A DNA stretch of 64,000 nt from Oikopleura dioica (lineage: Eukaryota; Chordata; Appendicularia; Copelata; Oikopleuridae). Each line of letters starts with the position of its first letter. Within the stretch, counting starts at the first letter, position 1. Of this stretch, positions 46,044-58,665 are shown piece after piece. The notes beneath the pieces are model-generated. The model made no database searches. It worked only from the letters and a program-made list of their open reading frames with translations, and was not told the origin of the DNA. The stretch lies in contig OU015568.1 of the NCBI GenBank assembly GCA_907165135.1, forward strand, positions 6,828,501 through 6,892,500. Reading direction: 5' to 3'. The translations under genes were made by a program, and so were the position numbers.

Positions 46044-46304
46044 AGAAAGAAGCATCGAATAATCCGTCCTGACGCAGTCAGTTTTTGCTTCATTTTTCCT
46101 TTCTTTCGGCCCCTTACTCTCTTATTGATCCTCTCCTCTTTCTCCTCTTGTTTTTTGTTGTGGAACTTATTATTATCGCTGGTTTTTGACTCAACCAATT
46201 CTAGGAAAATTTAAAGTGAAACGATCTACTGCCCTAGCAACAAAAAAGAATTAACTCAGATTAGTCTAATCATCAGAAATCCCCCTCATATTCTCGCTTT
46301 TAGT

Positions 46305-47683
<1,379 letters not shown>

Positions 47684-48757
47684 TTGATAACCCAAGGTTT
47701 GAAAAGGTTAAAGCAATCAATCAGTGACGCGGTTTCTTGTAAACTGAAGCTGATGTACCAAAAATTACTCCCATCATCATATTAAATGTTGTTCCTAGAC
47801 CCCAAGAAGATTAAATTGCAATCGCTCTCTATTTTGTACAAATACCTCACCTTATTCTTCACAACCAGCGAAAAAGAAAAAAAAATGCTCATGATCGAAC
47901 ACTAGATTTGTGCCTTATTCAGAAAAAAATCTTGATTCAACCATCTTTGATTCCAGTCGGTTTTTCAACCCTTTTCTTCTCCCAATCTGCTTTAGAGATT
48001 ATATTTTGTTAATTTTCTTAAATTGCCAAACATTCTTGAAGTACAAAAGACTGTAAGGTGCTACTTATCCGATATTTATGCCCATGAAAATTATTTTAAT
48101 TTTTATTTAATTTGCGGCTTCATTTTCTCAATGAAGTGATCCACGAGCTCCGAAAAGTACAACACTCAACAACTACTATTATATAGTTCAACTATTTATT
48201 TGATTAATTTATTTAGAAAGTAGAAAGCTTTTAGCTCATTCTTGGCAACATGAATGCAACCTGTATTTTGTAGATAACTAGAAATTGATCATTTCGATTT
48301 CGATACCTCACTAATGCTTTTTGATTACAATTAATTGATTTGTTACATTCCCGGCGATACAATACTACTGAATAAATTTCATAATTCTCAAATTGACCAA
48401 CTTCTCAATTCGTCATTTCTGATAATTCAACTCTTGGTTCAGTTTCTCTGTTCTAGCGGATCGATTAAATAAATAGATAATTTTATTCTAATTAAATCAA
48501 TTTAAATCTGAACGAATCTCTCAGACTGGGCTCGAAAACCTGTGGAGAAAACCTGAGTCAGGGTCGTTTGAAAGAGCAACTTTTTATCAGAGTTCTTTCA
48601 AATGATCCTGACTCAGGTTTTCTACACAGGTTCTCGAGTCCAGTTCTCAGAAACGCAGTTTACAAATTTGTTATTAATTATGTTATTGTGTCGAGATACT
48701 GTCTTAAAGCATTTTAGCATCATCAGAAAGGCAGTAGCAAAATAGCATTCATTTAGA
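47684..48757. other. AT-rich intergenic region
   Basis: No gene supported. Contains the 3' UTR of GALE and one copy of the CTGAGTCAGG hairpin family (48519-48651). Long runs of A/T elsewhere. Confidence 0.5.
48519..48651. repeat. CTGAGTCAGG hairpin repeat, copy 1
   Basis: Inverted repeat with arms of about 50 bases: TCTCAGACTGGGCTCGA, AACCTGAGTCAGGGTC on the left, and the complement ATCCTGACTCAGGTTTTC, CTCGAGTCCAGTTCTCAG on the right, around a short AT loop. Related copies lie at 53572, 54269 and 57202. No obvious direct duplication at the ends. Confidence 0.85.
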
Positions 48758-48957
48758 ATGTCTCAAACTCGCCCCAAGTCAGGCCTCAAAAAGACCAAGT
48801 CGAAGCCTGCGTTGGATGTAAGTCACTTGTCAGTAATCCCGGATTATTTACGTTTTCAACCCAACAGAACCAGAACAGGCAGGAAAAAAGGAGTTCCAGC
48901 AAGGGCATTCAAGCGCAGAAAATAGGTAGCAGGATAAATAGAAAAAGCGAACTCTGA
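48758..48957 (+). CDS. Possible 49-residue basic peptide gene
   Basis: Two exons (48758-48817 and 48868-48957) flank a 50-nt GT-AG intron with matching phase and encode 49 residues: MSQTRPKSGLKKTKSKPALD then NQNRQEKRSSSKGIQAQKIG and a short end. It is strongly basic (Lys/Arg) with no hydrophobic segment. The ATG is preceded by TTTAG, as in other genes here. Support comes from the intron and context only. It could instead be the first exons of a longer gene or a chance frame. Confidence 0.4.
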
Positions 48958-49213
48958 TTGAAATCAATTTCAAAGTCTCAGTTTGATAAGCATCTAGCGA
49001 TAAACAATTTGCTTGAAGGAGGGTGAAATTCAAGGCCGAATTCACGGAGATTTGGAAAATTTCGCCGAAAAGGGGAAAAATCGCACCGCAGCTGGCGATT
49101 GTGGCAACAATATCCCACCGAGAATAGTGTTTCGGTGGGAGAGGACGAAAAAACAAGGAAATTTCGCGGAAAAATGATCTGCTTGTTTATCCAAAAGTTA
49201 CTGTATAAATTAT

Positions 49214-49329
49214 ACTAATACAGTAGATCTTTTTCTGAAAATGACTTTTCTCAAAGCTTTTTCAGAACCGTAAATTTCTGAAAAAGCTTTGAGAAAAGCC
49301 ACTTCCAGGAAAAGATCTACTGTATTAGT
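49214..49329. repeat. 116-bp perfect-ended hairpin
   Basis: Starts ACTAATACAGTAGATCT and ends with the exact complement AGATCTACTGTATTAGT; the inner arms TTCTCAAAGCTTTTTCAGAA and complement also pair. Looks like a short foldback MITE; target duplication not evident. Confidence 0.8.
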
Positions 49330-51177
49330 TTCCCGTAAAAACGTAAAAAGCTAATTGAAAATTTCGAAAAAAACGCCTGTCCCCTCAAATGGCGGATCAA
49401 TCTTCGGACTAAATTTTACAAATTTTGTTAAATCAATTCGGTGGAGCTTCAGCGCTCAGCTCCAATATGTTTTTGTTTTGGAAATATTCTTGTCAAAGTT
49501 GGCCGACAAATTGAATCTTTAGCTTTAACGTAAATTGTATTATGTTTGAGAAGTAATACTCTGTTCAACGAAATCAGCCATTTTTGATCTAAATAATCGC
49601 CTTGAAAACTGTTTTCGAAAACAAATCCGAATTGAAGAGCGTTTACTAAAGGTTAATATTATAAGACCACCCCTCAAACTTCAGCAAAAAGTCCTCAGTC
49701 AAGTCCTTTAATGAGAATCTCCTTGAAAAAAAATCTCAATAACGACGAAAAATTTTTGGCCCCAGCTGGTGGGTTCCGCATTCGCCATCCGGTTCGCAAT
49801 TTTGGCACTAGAATTATTATCTGCCCTTACACCGCCAAGAATTTTGTACAATTTTGCGAAACAGATGATGAATTCGAGCCGTTCTTTTCTTTTAGTCGCT
49901 CAGATTTGGAATTTCCATTTCGCAAAAAATGCCAATTCTGGCGCTTTTTTTAAATAGATTTTTTATCCGTTTTTGATTAATTTAAAATTTGTCCTCAAGT
50001 CTATTTCTTTGAGACTTGAGCAAATTACTACTGTAGTATCGATTCCGCGGCGAGTTAATAAAACTCGCCGTTTTGATGAGGCCAAATTGAAAAATCTGCT
50101 TTGCAGCGTGTTCTTCATTATTTTTTACAATCGCTCAAATATTTCGACAAAATTAGTTATTTAGATACACTCTCCTCTTTAAATTACATCTTGTGCTACA
50201 TTTATTCTCAAATAGAAAGGCGTAACAGTAATAACAGTCTTACGTTAGATATATTTTATTGCGCACATAATTTATTTCATGTAAGATATCTATTTTTTAT
50301 ATTTTTTTATAACACTGTTATATTGGTACTTAGAAATATTCAGGCTGAAAATTCTCGCTTGAATGATAAAATTTATGATCAGGAAAGCGTCACGATTGTT
50401 ATTTTTTTATTTGAATCGAAAAAAAATCGAGGAATAAGGATTGGTAATGAGATTATGACAATTTGTTGATATCTTTACTATAGCTTTTAGTATTCAAATG
50501 AGAATTTTTTATTATATAACCAGTTTAATTAAAGACTAATTGTATGATAACTTAGTTAAAGAAATATTTAATTAACTTCATTAAATTAAAAACATGCTAA
50601 CTAATTAATAGTATTACTATTTGACTATTATAGTAGAATAATTTAAAATTTACAAGTTTGATTGATGAATTTATCATGTTAAAACACCTAATTAGCGGTT
50701 CAATATCAGCCAGAGAGCCATTCACTTTTACCATTGGCCCTCCCTTTGAAAAAATCTTGAGTGATTTTGGCGCCGCAGAGCTTGGTCCATTGGCGGCGCC
50801 CTAACAATCGGATACTAACTGCGCCCTGCCGATTCTGGCACTGATGTCTTCTTAACGCTAATTTCGAAGATACATCTTGTTAAAAGCTCGTTCGCTGAGC
50901 ATAACATTCACAGCGCCGCTGGTGCTTTTCTTTCGCTTCGGATACTTTTTTCGGCAGCGTAATTTTTTAAGCCAGAGACATATTTTTTTTGTCGTCGGTC
51001 AGACGCCAAGAAATTCAAATTCGAGATACGAAACGAAATGTACGACGGATACAGGCGACGGGCTCACTCGAAAGTTGAAAGCTCTTCGGAAAAAAGCTTT
51101 TTTTTTTCTTCAGAAATTCTGCTTTTTTCGGGATCAATCAAAAATCACCGCTAGAAATCAAAACAGAGAAAAGAGAG
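49330..51177. other. AT-rich intergenic region and promoter of the 51178 gene
   Basis: No convincing coding sequence; open frames (for example 49711-49953) have biased, low-quality composition and no splice partners. Near 50770-50803 lies a GC-rich palindrome GGCGCCGC...GCGGCGCC enclosing CCATTGG, and another CCATTGG occurs at about 50731. These CCAAT-type boxes probably belong to the promoter of the downstream gene. Confidence 0.45.
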
Positions 51178-54100
51178 ATGTGGAGCCCAATCCTTAGCCT
51201 ACAAGATGCTTTGATGAGACATGCTCATGCCAAACAAGGGCTGCCAAATGGAGGCCGGGTGCCCTTTTTACCCGGCATTCCAGGGCTCTCTTCTTCCTGG
51301 GAAGGATTCAACCCACTCGCCCAAGGCGCTTCCAACGCTCACAGGCCCTTCCATGTCCAGCATTTTCTAAAACAAGCTGCAGCGGCGCAACAACAGCTGC
51401 AAAGAAAGGTAAATTATCATTGATAAGTTTTCTCCATAACTTTTCAAGAATAATAGCCTCAAATTTTAATCCTAGTTGGCGGAAACAAGTTCGCACCTCA
51501 AAAGCCCTCCCCGCTCCTCCACCTCCTCCTTTCCCGAAATTCCATCTCTTCCCGCACCTTTCCGAGCTGGACTAAGTGCAGACCTGGACACTCCTAATGG
51601 GAAGAAGCGCCGTGGAAATTACGCGAGTTACACTCCTCAACAGAGAATCGAGATCGGCGCCTTTTCCATTGGTAAGTTTCCTTGACTCGAAAGCAGAAGG
51701 TCACCTTGGTGAATTTTTAGAGTATGGGACTGGAAAAGCTTCGAAGCAATTTGCTCTGCCAGAAAGTACAGCTCGCGGTTTCAGGGATAAATTGATGAAG
51801 ATCCTACAGGTACGAGTTTTCAGAATGAGCATCTATTGAGCGCATCTTTCAGGATGGAAGCGAAGGAATTCCGCTCGAACCGGAGAGGATCTCCCGCCTG
51901 CGGGTTCTCATCGAAACGAACACCTCTCTCTCCGGCGGCTCCGGAACTATTCCCAGCCCGACTCTGCCGTCCACCACCAGTCCAAGCAAGATTCCCGCAT
52001 TGCCAGCACCGCATCAGCTTTTCCGCCCGCATCTTGAATTTCTTGAAAACACGAGCAAACTCAACGATTCCAACGCATCCATCAAGATCGAGGACGTTTC
52101 CTCTGATGCTGATTCCGGCCATTCCAGCGCTAACTCGAGCAACTCAGAGGCTAAAAAATCACCCTCCCAGACTAACGCCGTAAGTTTTCTTTTGCGCAAA
52201 TTCTCCTTTTTTGGTTGGTCATTTCGGAAGTTCGCTAATCCACTTTTCAGACGGCTGACATGAGATCTCTCCTCGACAAGCTCCAAAGCTACAATCGATT
52301 GCGAACAGAGTCTTTGGAAAGAAACTACTCCTCCATCCTTCAACCAAAGTAAGTTGCATCATAGAAAATCCAAAGCTTGAAATTTTCGGCCCCTTGAACC
52401 CAATTTTGCAGGTGGACATTTTGAGCGTCCGCATTCTGTTCACGTTCAATTTTGTTTTTATCGAATTCGGTAATCGGTATTTTGAAATGGCGCAGTCAGG
52501 CGTAACATGGATCCTTATCCATTCCCTGAGACTAGTAACAACTAGGAATAAAAATGGTGTAAATAGTTTGTGTAATAAAGCAATTATTTCAACTATTTCT
52601 TCATTTCCTAATTCAGCGCCTCAATTGTTGGGCAAAAACGATCCTGCGGAGATGAAGCTCTCGACTCTGATCATGCTGCTAAACGACTTCGTCTACCCAG
52701 CCAGACTTTAGCCCACTCAAGTCCGGATCAGAAGAAGGTATTTATACGAAAAACAGTTTTTTTTTCAAAGCAGGTCCTTTTTTTGCAGAGCAGGTTGTTA
52801 TTGCCTTTCCTTGTTGATTTTTTTGCGTTCTGTTGGGTTGAAATCATCATATCCGGCGTATTTTTTCTGGTGGTGATTTTTGTTGCTTAGAGCACGTGTT
52901 CTGATCTGAGCCAGCTTCGATTGTCCAAAGAGGAGCTTCGAAAACGCAAGGATCTCATGAAATCAAAGCATATTAACTCGGCCAAGTCGGAAATCCGCAG
53001 CATGGACCCAATGCACATGCCTTCCAAAGAGGAAGTTGAAATGGAGTTGCAACGGCTTCAGGTACAATTATGACAAATTGAATAGAAGTTGCTGAATATT
53101 CACAAATTTGGAAAGACATGGCTTCAATTCACAAGAGGTCGTGGGAAAACAAGCGCTTCTATTTTTGTGATGAAAATAAGCTCGCAGAAATTTTAATTGA
53201 ATTCACCAGCGCGCACTTTATTTTGCGCGTAAATTTCATAAAATAAAGAAATTCGTCTGAATTTGATCTTTCAGGCGATCAGAAGAGCGCTTTACCAAGA
53301 CAACACGGCTCCCAATCCTTCCGGTTGTGGAACTTCAGAGCTCGATGCTTCCGTTCAAATCGATTCGCACTTTGGCATGTCTGCTCGAACTGCGGCAAAA
53401 ATGGTCGTCACTCATGCACCCAGCGATATCAGCTCGATTCAAGGGGATCTGACGGATCTTACGGAACGCGATTGTCAAACACCTACTTCTGATATTTCTG
53501 TCGAATCGGAAGAAAAGCCTGTCAATCAAGTTGAACAAAATCAGGTGATTTTGAGGCCTAGAAATCTGAGCTTGACAACCGGTGCGCAAATCCTGGCTCA
53601 GGACCCAAAATATCTTCAATGAAAAGCCGCGCTTCGCCAAAAATTTCCATCCTACGTGGCTTTTCATTGAAGCTATCTTGGGTCCTGAGTCAGGATTTGG
53701 GCACAGGTTGTCAAACCTAGCTGTAAATCATAAGATAAAGTAACCAACCTTTTCAGGACGAAAAAAGCGCCCCTGCGTCAGTAGCTGTCGAGATCGGAGA
53801 CTCGGAAGCTTCAAAGCTGCTGGGACAAATCGAGGAATCGCTGGACAAAGTGACAGGTGCCGTGACCCAGCGGCCAGCTTCCTTCACTGCACGCTTGTTA
53901 GCCACGCAGACGCAACTTGTCAAATTTGTCGCCGATGTAAGTAAACTCCAAATGGACTTTTCTTTTTATTTTAATAATCAATCTGGCTATCAAAGTGAAT
54001 ACGCAAATGGGGGGTATTTTTGAATATTTAATTAGTACACAAGTAACGTTATTTTTCTTTTAGTGCGAGGTGAAGATACTCGACGAGTCTAAGGAGCGAA

Positions 54101-55074
54101 TGAAATTAGCGATGGAAGTCGACCAAATGAAGAAATCGCAAATTAAACAGGCGCAATTAATCGATGTTCTTACTAAGGAGCTCATGGCTACTTCCAACAA
54201 AGTTGAAGCTTTGGAAAATAGCGCAAAGTAAGTCTATCTATTCCTTCCTTTATTTGGGTTCTACTGAATCAAAGTAACTATTAAAGGTTTATCATCGCTA
54301 ATTTTATGGGCTAGGCTCGACAACCTGTGTAGAAAGCCTGAGTCAGGTTCCTGAAAAAGCTTAAATAAAAAGCCGCATATTATATATATTAGTATGTGGT
54401 TTTTTACTGTAGCTCTTTCAGGACCCTGACTCAGGTTTTCTACGCAGGTTGTCGAGCCAAGCCCATAAAATCAGCGATGGTAAACCCTTAATTGTTACTT
54501 TGACGGGTTCACCCACTGCGGAGTAGAATGTTAATAAAAGTCATCTTATATATTTAATTCATATCAAATTTCCCCTTCGGTCCCCTATCATACCAGATAA
54601 GAAAATTGAGTCCTTTCGAATTCATGATTCTAATTTCTTTCCTAAAGTTGTATTTTCTATCAAAACACGCTTTGCGAAGCGTGAAATTGTTATCTTCACT
54701 TTCTTTTTAGAGTGCGTACTATTTCTATATTTCGCTATACATATGTATAATGGTCAAATCGGCTAGTGTAGTGTTTTGTACTGGCACGGCCTTATCAAGC
54801 TGTACCAAATCAGCCGTGAATATAATTTCGCTCCCATTCCATTTTTATGTAGCGCAAAATAATTTTGTTCTAACTGTCATCTTTCAGGAACACTCCAAAC
54901 GATCCAGTTGGAAATACCGTCGGCGACCTCGTGAGCCTACTGAAAAAGCCCGAAAACATGCAAAAAATGACCGAGCAGAAACCTCTCCCGAAAATGACGA
55001 CTTTGGACGTTGACGATTGCGACATTGCTGCCCTTGTCGACGCCATTGGCGATCAAATGTCAAAGCAGAAATGA
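51178..55074 (+). CDS. Nuclear protein with pipsqueak/CENP-B-like helix-turn-helix
   Basis: Eleven GT-AG exons (51178-51408, 51476-51671, 51721-51809, 51853-52179, 52251-52348, 52617-52737, 52891-53061, 53275-53544, 53757-53936, 54064-54227, 54888-55074) give 677 residues in perfect phase. After a Gln/Ala-rich start (LKQAAAAQQQLQRK) and Pro/Ser-rich part comes GKKRRGNYASYTPQQRIEIG followed by AFSIEYGTGKASKQFALPES and TARGFRDKLMKIL. This fits the psq/CENP-B type HTH (Tyr-Tpp-Qx-R-I ... A-xx-F-x-(L/I)-P-x-ST-xRG). A basic patch (AAKRLRLPSQ) may be the nuclear signal. The rest is Ser/Asp-rich with two helical segments (LSKEELRKRKDLMKSKHI; KERMKLAMEVDQMKKSQIKQ). Two introns contain copies of the hairpin repeat. 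Likely a DNA-binding regulator; possibly derived from a transposase. Confidence 0.68.
53572..53715. repeat. CTGAGTCAGG hairpin repeat, copy 2
   Basis: In an intron of the 51178 gene. Left arm CTTGACAACCGGTGCGCAAA, TCCTGGCTCAGGACCC; right arm GGGTCCTGAGTCAGGATTTG, GGTTGTCAAA; the middle contains a second pairing, TCAATGAAAAGCC with GGCTTTTCATTGA. Confidence 0.85.
54269..54503. repeat. CTGAGTCAGG hairpin repeat, copy 3 (longest)
   Basis: In the last intron of the 51178 gene. Core arms GGCTCGACAACCTGTGTAGA and its complement with GCCTGAGTCAGGTTCCTGAA. The pairing extends outward through CATCGCT(A/G)ATTTTATGGGC and TCAAAGTAAC, giving about 235 bp in all. Confidence 0.88.
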
Positions 55075-56201
55075 AACACACATTTTCAAACTGACTAGCC
55101 ACCACGAAACTTCATTCTTTATCAATTTTTCCATATTTTGTCTATTTTTTAAACTCAAAAACCGTCTACGCGAAGCTTGTACTAAACGCTAAACCTTGCT
55201 AATACAGTAATACTGCAATACCCGAATCTACTGTTGGAGAAAGTCACTACTGTCGCGAAAGTTAATTTTCTTTACTTATTTCTTTATATATTTTTCCCCA
55301 TTCCATTACGTTCAAAAATCAACTTGTAAATTCATTTTCATCGTGCAGAAAAAAAAACGATTCAAAAAGTTTAAATTTTAAACTATTTCCTGTAATGTAA
55401 CTTTGAAAATTTGGACATTTGTCCACAGAAAAGTATCTTCACTTTTTTTACTTTTACATATTCTTCCCTTATTATACTATTTTGCTCTTTTTTTTAAATA
55501 AAAAGCGAAAAAAATTGATCCACAGATTGATTATTGAAACGGAAAAGAATAATTATATAATTGAGAATTTCGCTTAATTGACCCTCTTTGAATAGGTCTG
55601 TAATTAGTGAATGAGCACTTGGTTGAATTTATTGGAGATGCGGAAATCAAGGAAGAGGACCGCCGATATTGAAGTTTTTATTGAAGAAAAAACGGAATTT
55701 ATTGAGGATTTCCTAATTGTTATTTTTTCTTGAGGGTTCTCAGAGAGATTAAGATTCGGTTAGCGAAAATTCTAGAGGATAATAAGAGTCCCTAATCAAA
55801 TATAAAAATAATTATTATCATATCTAAAATCATATTTCGAATTTTCTTTTTGGAGAACTCTTTTAAAAAAGTATGTTTCTAGAATCATTTCTATTTAGCA
55901 AATTCTAGGGCAGATCGAACCAAGACACTAAATTTTTTCGCCGCGCAAAGAATGGCGGAGCTGTGGCCAATCACAACGCACCACTCGAGTTTCTTTTTTT
56001 CGAGCGCTATTTAGCCATTTTAACGTTACTACCGATTCCCTACTTACTGTAATTACTGCAGCTCGATCGTTTCATTTTTATTAGAGATTTTCTTTATTCT
56101 ACCAAAAAGAAACTAGAGAAAAATGACGAAAAAAAGAACTTTCTTCAAGAAAAATTGCAAAGAATGAAGAAAATCAAGAAACTAATTTTTGTTTCAATAG
56201 A
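55075..56201. other. AT-rich intergenic region
   Basis: 3' UTR of the 51178 gene and upstream region of the COX6C-like gene. No coding frame or repeat pair seen. GGCCAATCAC at about 55961-55970 is a CCAAT-type box about 240 bp before the COX6C-like ATG. Confidence 0.5.
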
Positions 56202-56718
56202 ATGTTTGTCACTCGAAGGGTGCTTGGTAAAGTTGCCTTGGCTAACGGCCCTCTCGCCGCCCCAAAGAACCTTGGTGGTGATCTCACCCAGCAGATCGTA
56301 AGTTACGAAGATTATGATGAATTTTAATTATCAAAATTGTAAAATCAAAGTTATTATCGATATTTGTCTGATTGATTCATAAATTCTAAGCATAATTAAT
56401 CAAGAGCATATTTGTAAAACGCTATCAAAATCCTACTAATCCTTCTCTCTTAGGCCCGATCTGTCGTTTTCGGCATGGCCTTCGCCACTCCCTTCTACCT
56501 GTGGCACTTCTACACCTTCCGAGTCGCCGGTGGTAACGCCTTGATCGACCGAATCACCGTAAGAATCGCCATCCCATCTTCTTTTCTACCATCATTTTCA
56601 GAACACCGACCAGAAGGCCCAGTGGGCTCGAATTCGAGAGCGAGGTATCCTCCATCTTGGTGACGAACACAAGTTCCACGAGGAAAGGGTTAAAATCAAA
56701 CGAGAATTCAACAAATAG
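56202..56718 (+). CDS. Cytochrome c oxidase subunit 6C-like
   Basis: Small inner-membrane subunit of complex IV. Exons 56202-56297, 56454-56558 and 56602-56718 give 105 residues; TCAATAG precedes AATG. Presequence-like start (MFVTRRVLGKVALANGPLAA), one membrane helix (SVVFGMAFATPFYLWHFYTF) directly followed by FRVAGG, which corresponds to the COX6C KFRVAD end of the helix, then NTDQKAQWARIRERGILHLG, similar to DFEEMRKAGIFQS. Codons are strongly C/G-ending (ATC, TTC, GCC), unlike neighbouring genes, as in a highly expressed gene. A second, in-phase terminal exon lies at 56835-56963 and a 12-bp stem-loop separates the two. COX6C is the best family match; another small membrane subunit is possible. 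Confidence 0.7.
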
Positions 56719-56722
56719 CCGC

Positions 56723-56765
56723 GCGGCTTTCTCAAATTTGACTTATTTTCGCCTGAGAAAGCCGC
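56723..56765. repeat. Stem-loop between alternative 3' exons
   Basis: GCGGCTTTCTCA (56723-56734) and its exact complement TGAGAAAGCCGC (56754-56765) enclose a 19-base AT-rich loop, beginning 4 bases after the stop codon of the first terminal exon. A strong RNA hairpin could form in the 3' UTR/intron and influence polyadenylation or exon choice. Confidence 0.8.
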
Positions 56766-56834
56766 TTGCCTTCCCCATTCTATCCTTACTCCTGTCTCCT
56801 CATTTTAACCCGTGAAAAGCCTGCTTCGTGGCAG

Positions 56835-56963
56835 TCCGGCTACGAGAAGTTCGCCGAGCAAAAGGCCGAAGAGCGCGAAATCATCGAGAACCACATCAGC
56901 ACCTACGGCATCAAGCTCGGCCCCCACGGTTACGAGACGCCCTTCGATCTCCTCACCGCCTAA
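56835..56963 (+). CDS. Alternative terminal exon of the COX6C-like gene (or remnant of a duplicate)
   Basis: After the acceptor TCGTGGCAG an open exon of 43 codons reads SGYEKFAEQKAEEREIIENH, then ISTYGIKLGPHGYETPF and a TAA stop. It is in phase 0, exactly what exon 2 of the COX6C-like gene (ending 56558) requires, and shares the gene's C/G-ending codon bias. Splicing exon 2 to this exon instead of 56602-56718 would give a different C-terminus (matrix or intermembrane side). It has no ATG of its own. It could also belong to a longer product through an unrecognised junction. Confidence 0.5.
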   Translation, partial: SGYEKFAEQKAEEREIIENHISTYGIKLGPHGYETPFDLLTA

Positions 56964-57804
56964 GTTCACTTTGCATTTTCCCTCAGAAGAAACTCTATTC
57001 TTGTCCAACCGTAAATTATTTATTCGCATCGCCTAAAAGATGCTCTACGATTAGAAATTTTAACAATAAAGTTCAATCTTTCCGTAAAAATCCAATCTCA
57101 AAAGGTGCTTTTCTTTGAAGTCATCTTTATTCATTCTCTGTTTGTTTATTGGGCATTTATTTGCAGAATTTTATAGATAAAGAACTCCAGTCGTTTGCTG
57201 TGCTCAGCAACATGCGTAGAAATCCTGAGTCAGGGTCCTGAAAAGGATATAAGCTGCTTCTCTAGAATTAAACGAAGCCGTGTCGCTGGATGCTCTCTCA
57301 GGACCCTGACTCAGGGTTTCTACGCAGGTTGCTGAGCCCAAATCATTTGTGAATTGCTTTTATTCGGCATTATGTTACAGTAAGATACTTTTATAAATTT
57401 TGCGATACTGAAAAATTCATTGCATCTATTGTTTTTCATTTTATTTGTCATGATTCATATAATTATATTTTATGAATTGCTCTTTATTTTTTCGAGCTTT
57501 GCGACAGAGCAGTTACAAGATCTTTTTTTTGCTTTTCATTATATTGCCTTATGATATTTATTTTCACCAAATCTTCATTTTATAAATCTTCATTTTTTTC
57601 TCAGTTGTCGACTCGAATTTGGAGTCAGTTGATCATTTTACCCGTAGTTCCGTTTTGTTTTTCGATTGGCTCCCGAAAGGGCCGAAACAAGCCTTCAAGG
57701 CTTGCTTGAAGGGTTGAAAATGTGCTGATCTAAACTTTTGGAAGTACCCAAGAGTCCGATTATGAAAAAATTAATTTGTGCCTTTTATAGAGTTTTGTGA
57801 GAAT
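56964..57804. other. Intergenic
   Basis: Contains hairpin repeat copy 4 (57202-57337) and AT-rich sequence; AATAAA at about 57065 probably ends the COX6C-like transcript. No other gene seen. CTTCAAGGCTTGCTTGAAGG near 57692 is a small local palindrome. Confidence 0.5.
57202..57337. repeat. CTGAGTCAGG hairpin repeat, copy 4
   Basis: Left arm GCTCAGCAACATGCGTAGAA, ATCCTGAGTCAGGGTCCTGA; right arm TCAGGACCCTGACTCAGGGT, TTCTACGCAGGTTGCTGAGC. The arms match at nearly every position, and best match copy 3. Confidence 0.9.
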
Positions 57805-58507
57805 ATGGGAAAACAAGTGACGAACCCGGTGAAGAAAGAGTTCAAAAAGAAGCCAAATTTCAAAAAGAACAAATTCAGGTTTGCTATATTCTCGAATTTG
57901 CAACTTCAACTCGATATTTAGCAAGAAAAGGGAAGAAGAAAGACCATCGAAATTCTCAAAAACTGCTGCGGAGAAACGAAAAGAAATCGGAGAAAAAGCG
58001 AAGGAAAGGAAGCGAGCGGCGAAGGCAAAGAAAGAATCAGAAAAACAACAGAAGGTGAGCATAAAACCCTTCTACAGATGGTAGTTTGAGCCCCCATACG
58101 GGCCAACCAATTGGTTATCTTTCAAAGAAACAGTCATTTTCGGGTGCAAGACCGATAATCTCGCTACACACTACAGTTTCTTTTTTTATCAAATCATCAG
58201 CGATTTACCAATATCGTCGCTTATCTTGTATCTTTTCTTTGAAAAAGGAAAATTGCTCAAAACTCCTTATCGCTGGTAGTATAATAATGATGCTACTGAG
58301 CGGCAAAGGGCACGCTTTTTAATTAACGAATCTTATAATGATAAGTTTATTTATCGGATCATTCAGCTTGACGAGCGCGAAGAACGAAACCGAATCATGA
58401 AGATGCGAACGAAGAAAGGCCAGCCAGTGCTATCCGCTAGAATCGGCCTCATGTTCAAAGACATGCAGAAGAACCCAGACTTGTATAAGACCGAATCAAA
58501 TATTTGA
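57805..58507 (+). CDS. CCDC59/TAP26-like rRNA-processing protein
   Basis: Small, extremely basic nucleolar-type protein. Exons 57805-57878, 57922-58054 and 58367-58507 give 115 residues, phases agree; the second intron is long for this window (312 nt). The start is Lys-rich (MGKQVTNPVKKEFKKKPNFK), the middle a Lys/Glu/Ala helix (EIGEKAKERKRAAKAKKESE), the end RIMKMRTKKGQPVLSARIGL, matching the conserved TKKGQPxMxxRM block of the rRNA-processing/CCDC59 (TTF1-associated protein 26, yeast Fyv7) family. Expected to act in pre-ribosome assembly. Confidence 0.75.
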
Positions 58508-58665
58508 AAGAAAGAGACTGTCCTCCTCAGGAGGACTCCTCCTGCTCCTGTAAATTCTGTACGCTCAAACAAACATGATTGAAAATTGAACTTGAATTGT
58601 ATTCGGAAGTTTCTTTTTGAATTTTTTGAAGGAAAGAATCAGTGAAAAAGAAATAATTACAGAAA

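Noticed and set aside
48848-49156. Minus-strand 102-codon frame with a Cys/Ser-rich end
   Set aside because: Overlaps the small basic gene on the plus strand and has no domain or intron evidence; could not be separated from chance.
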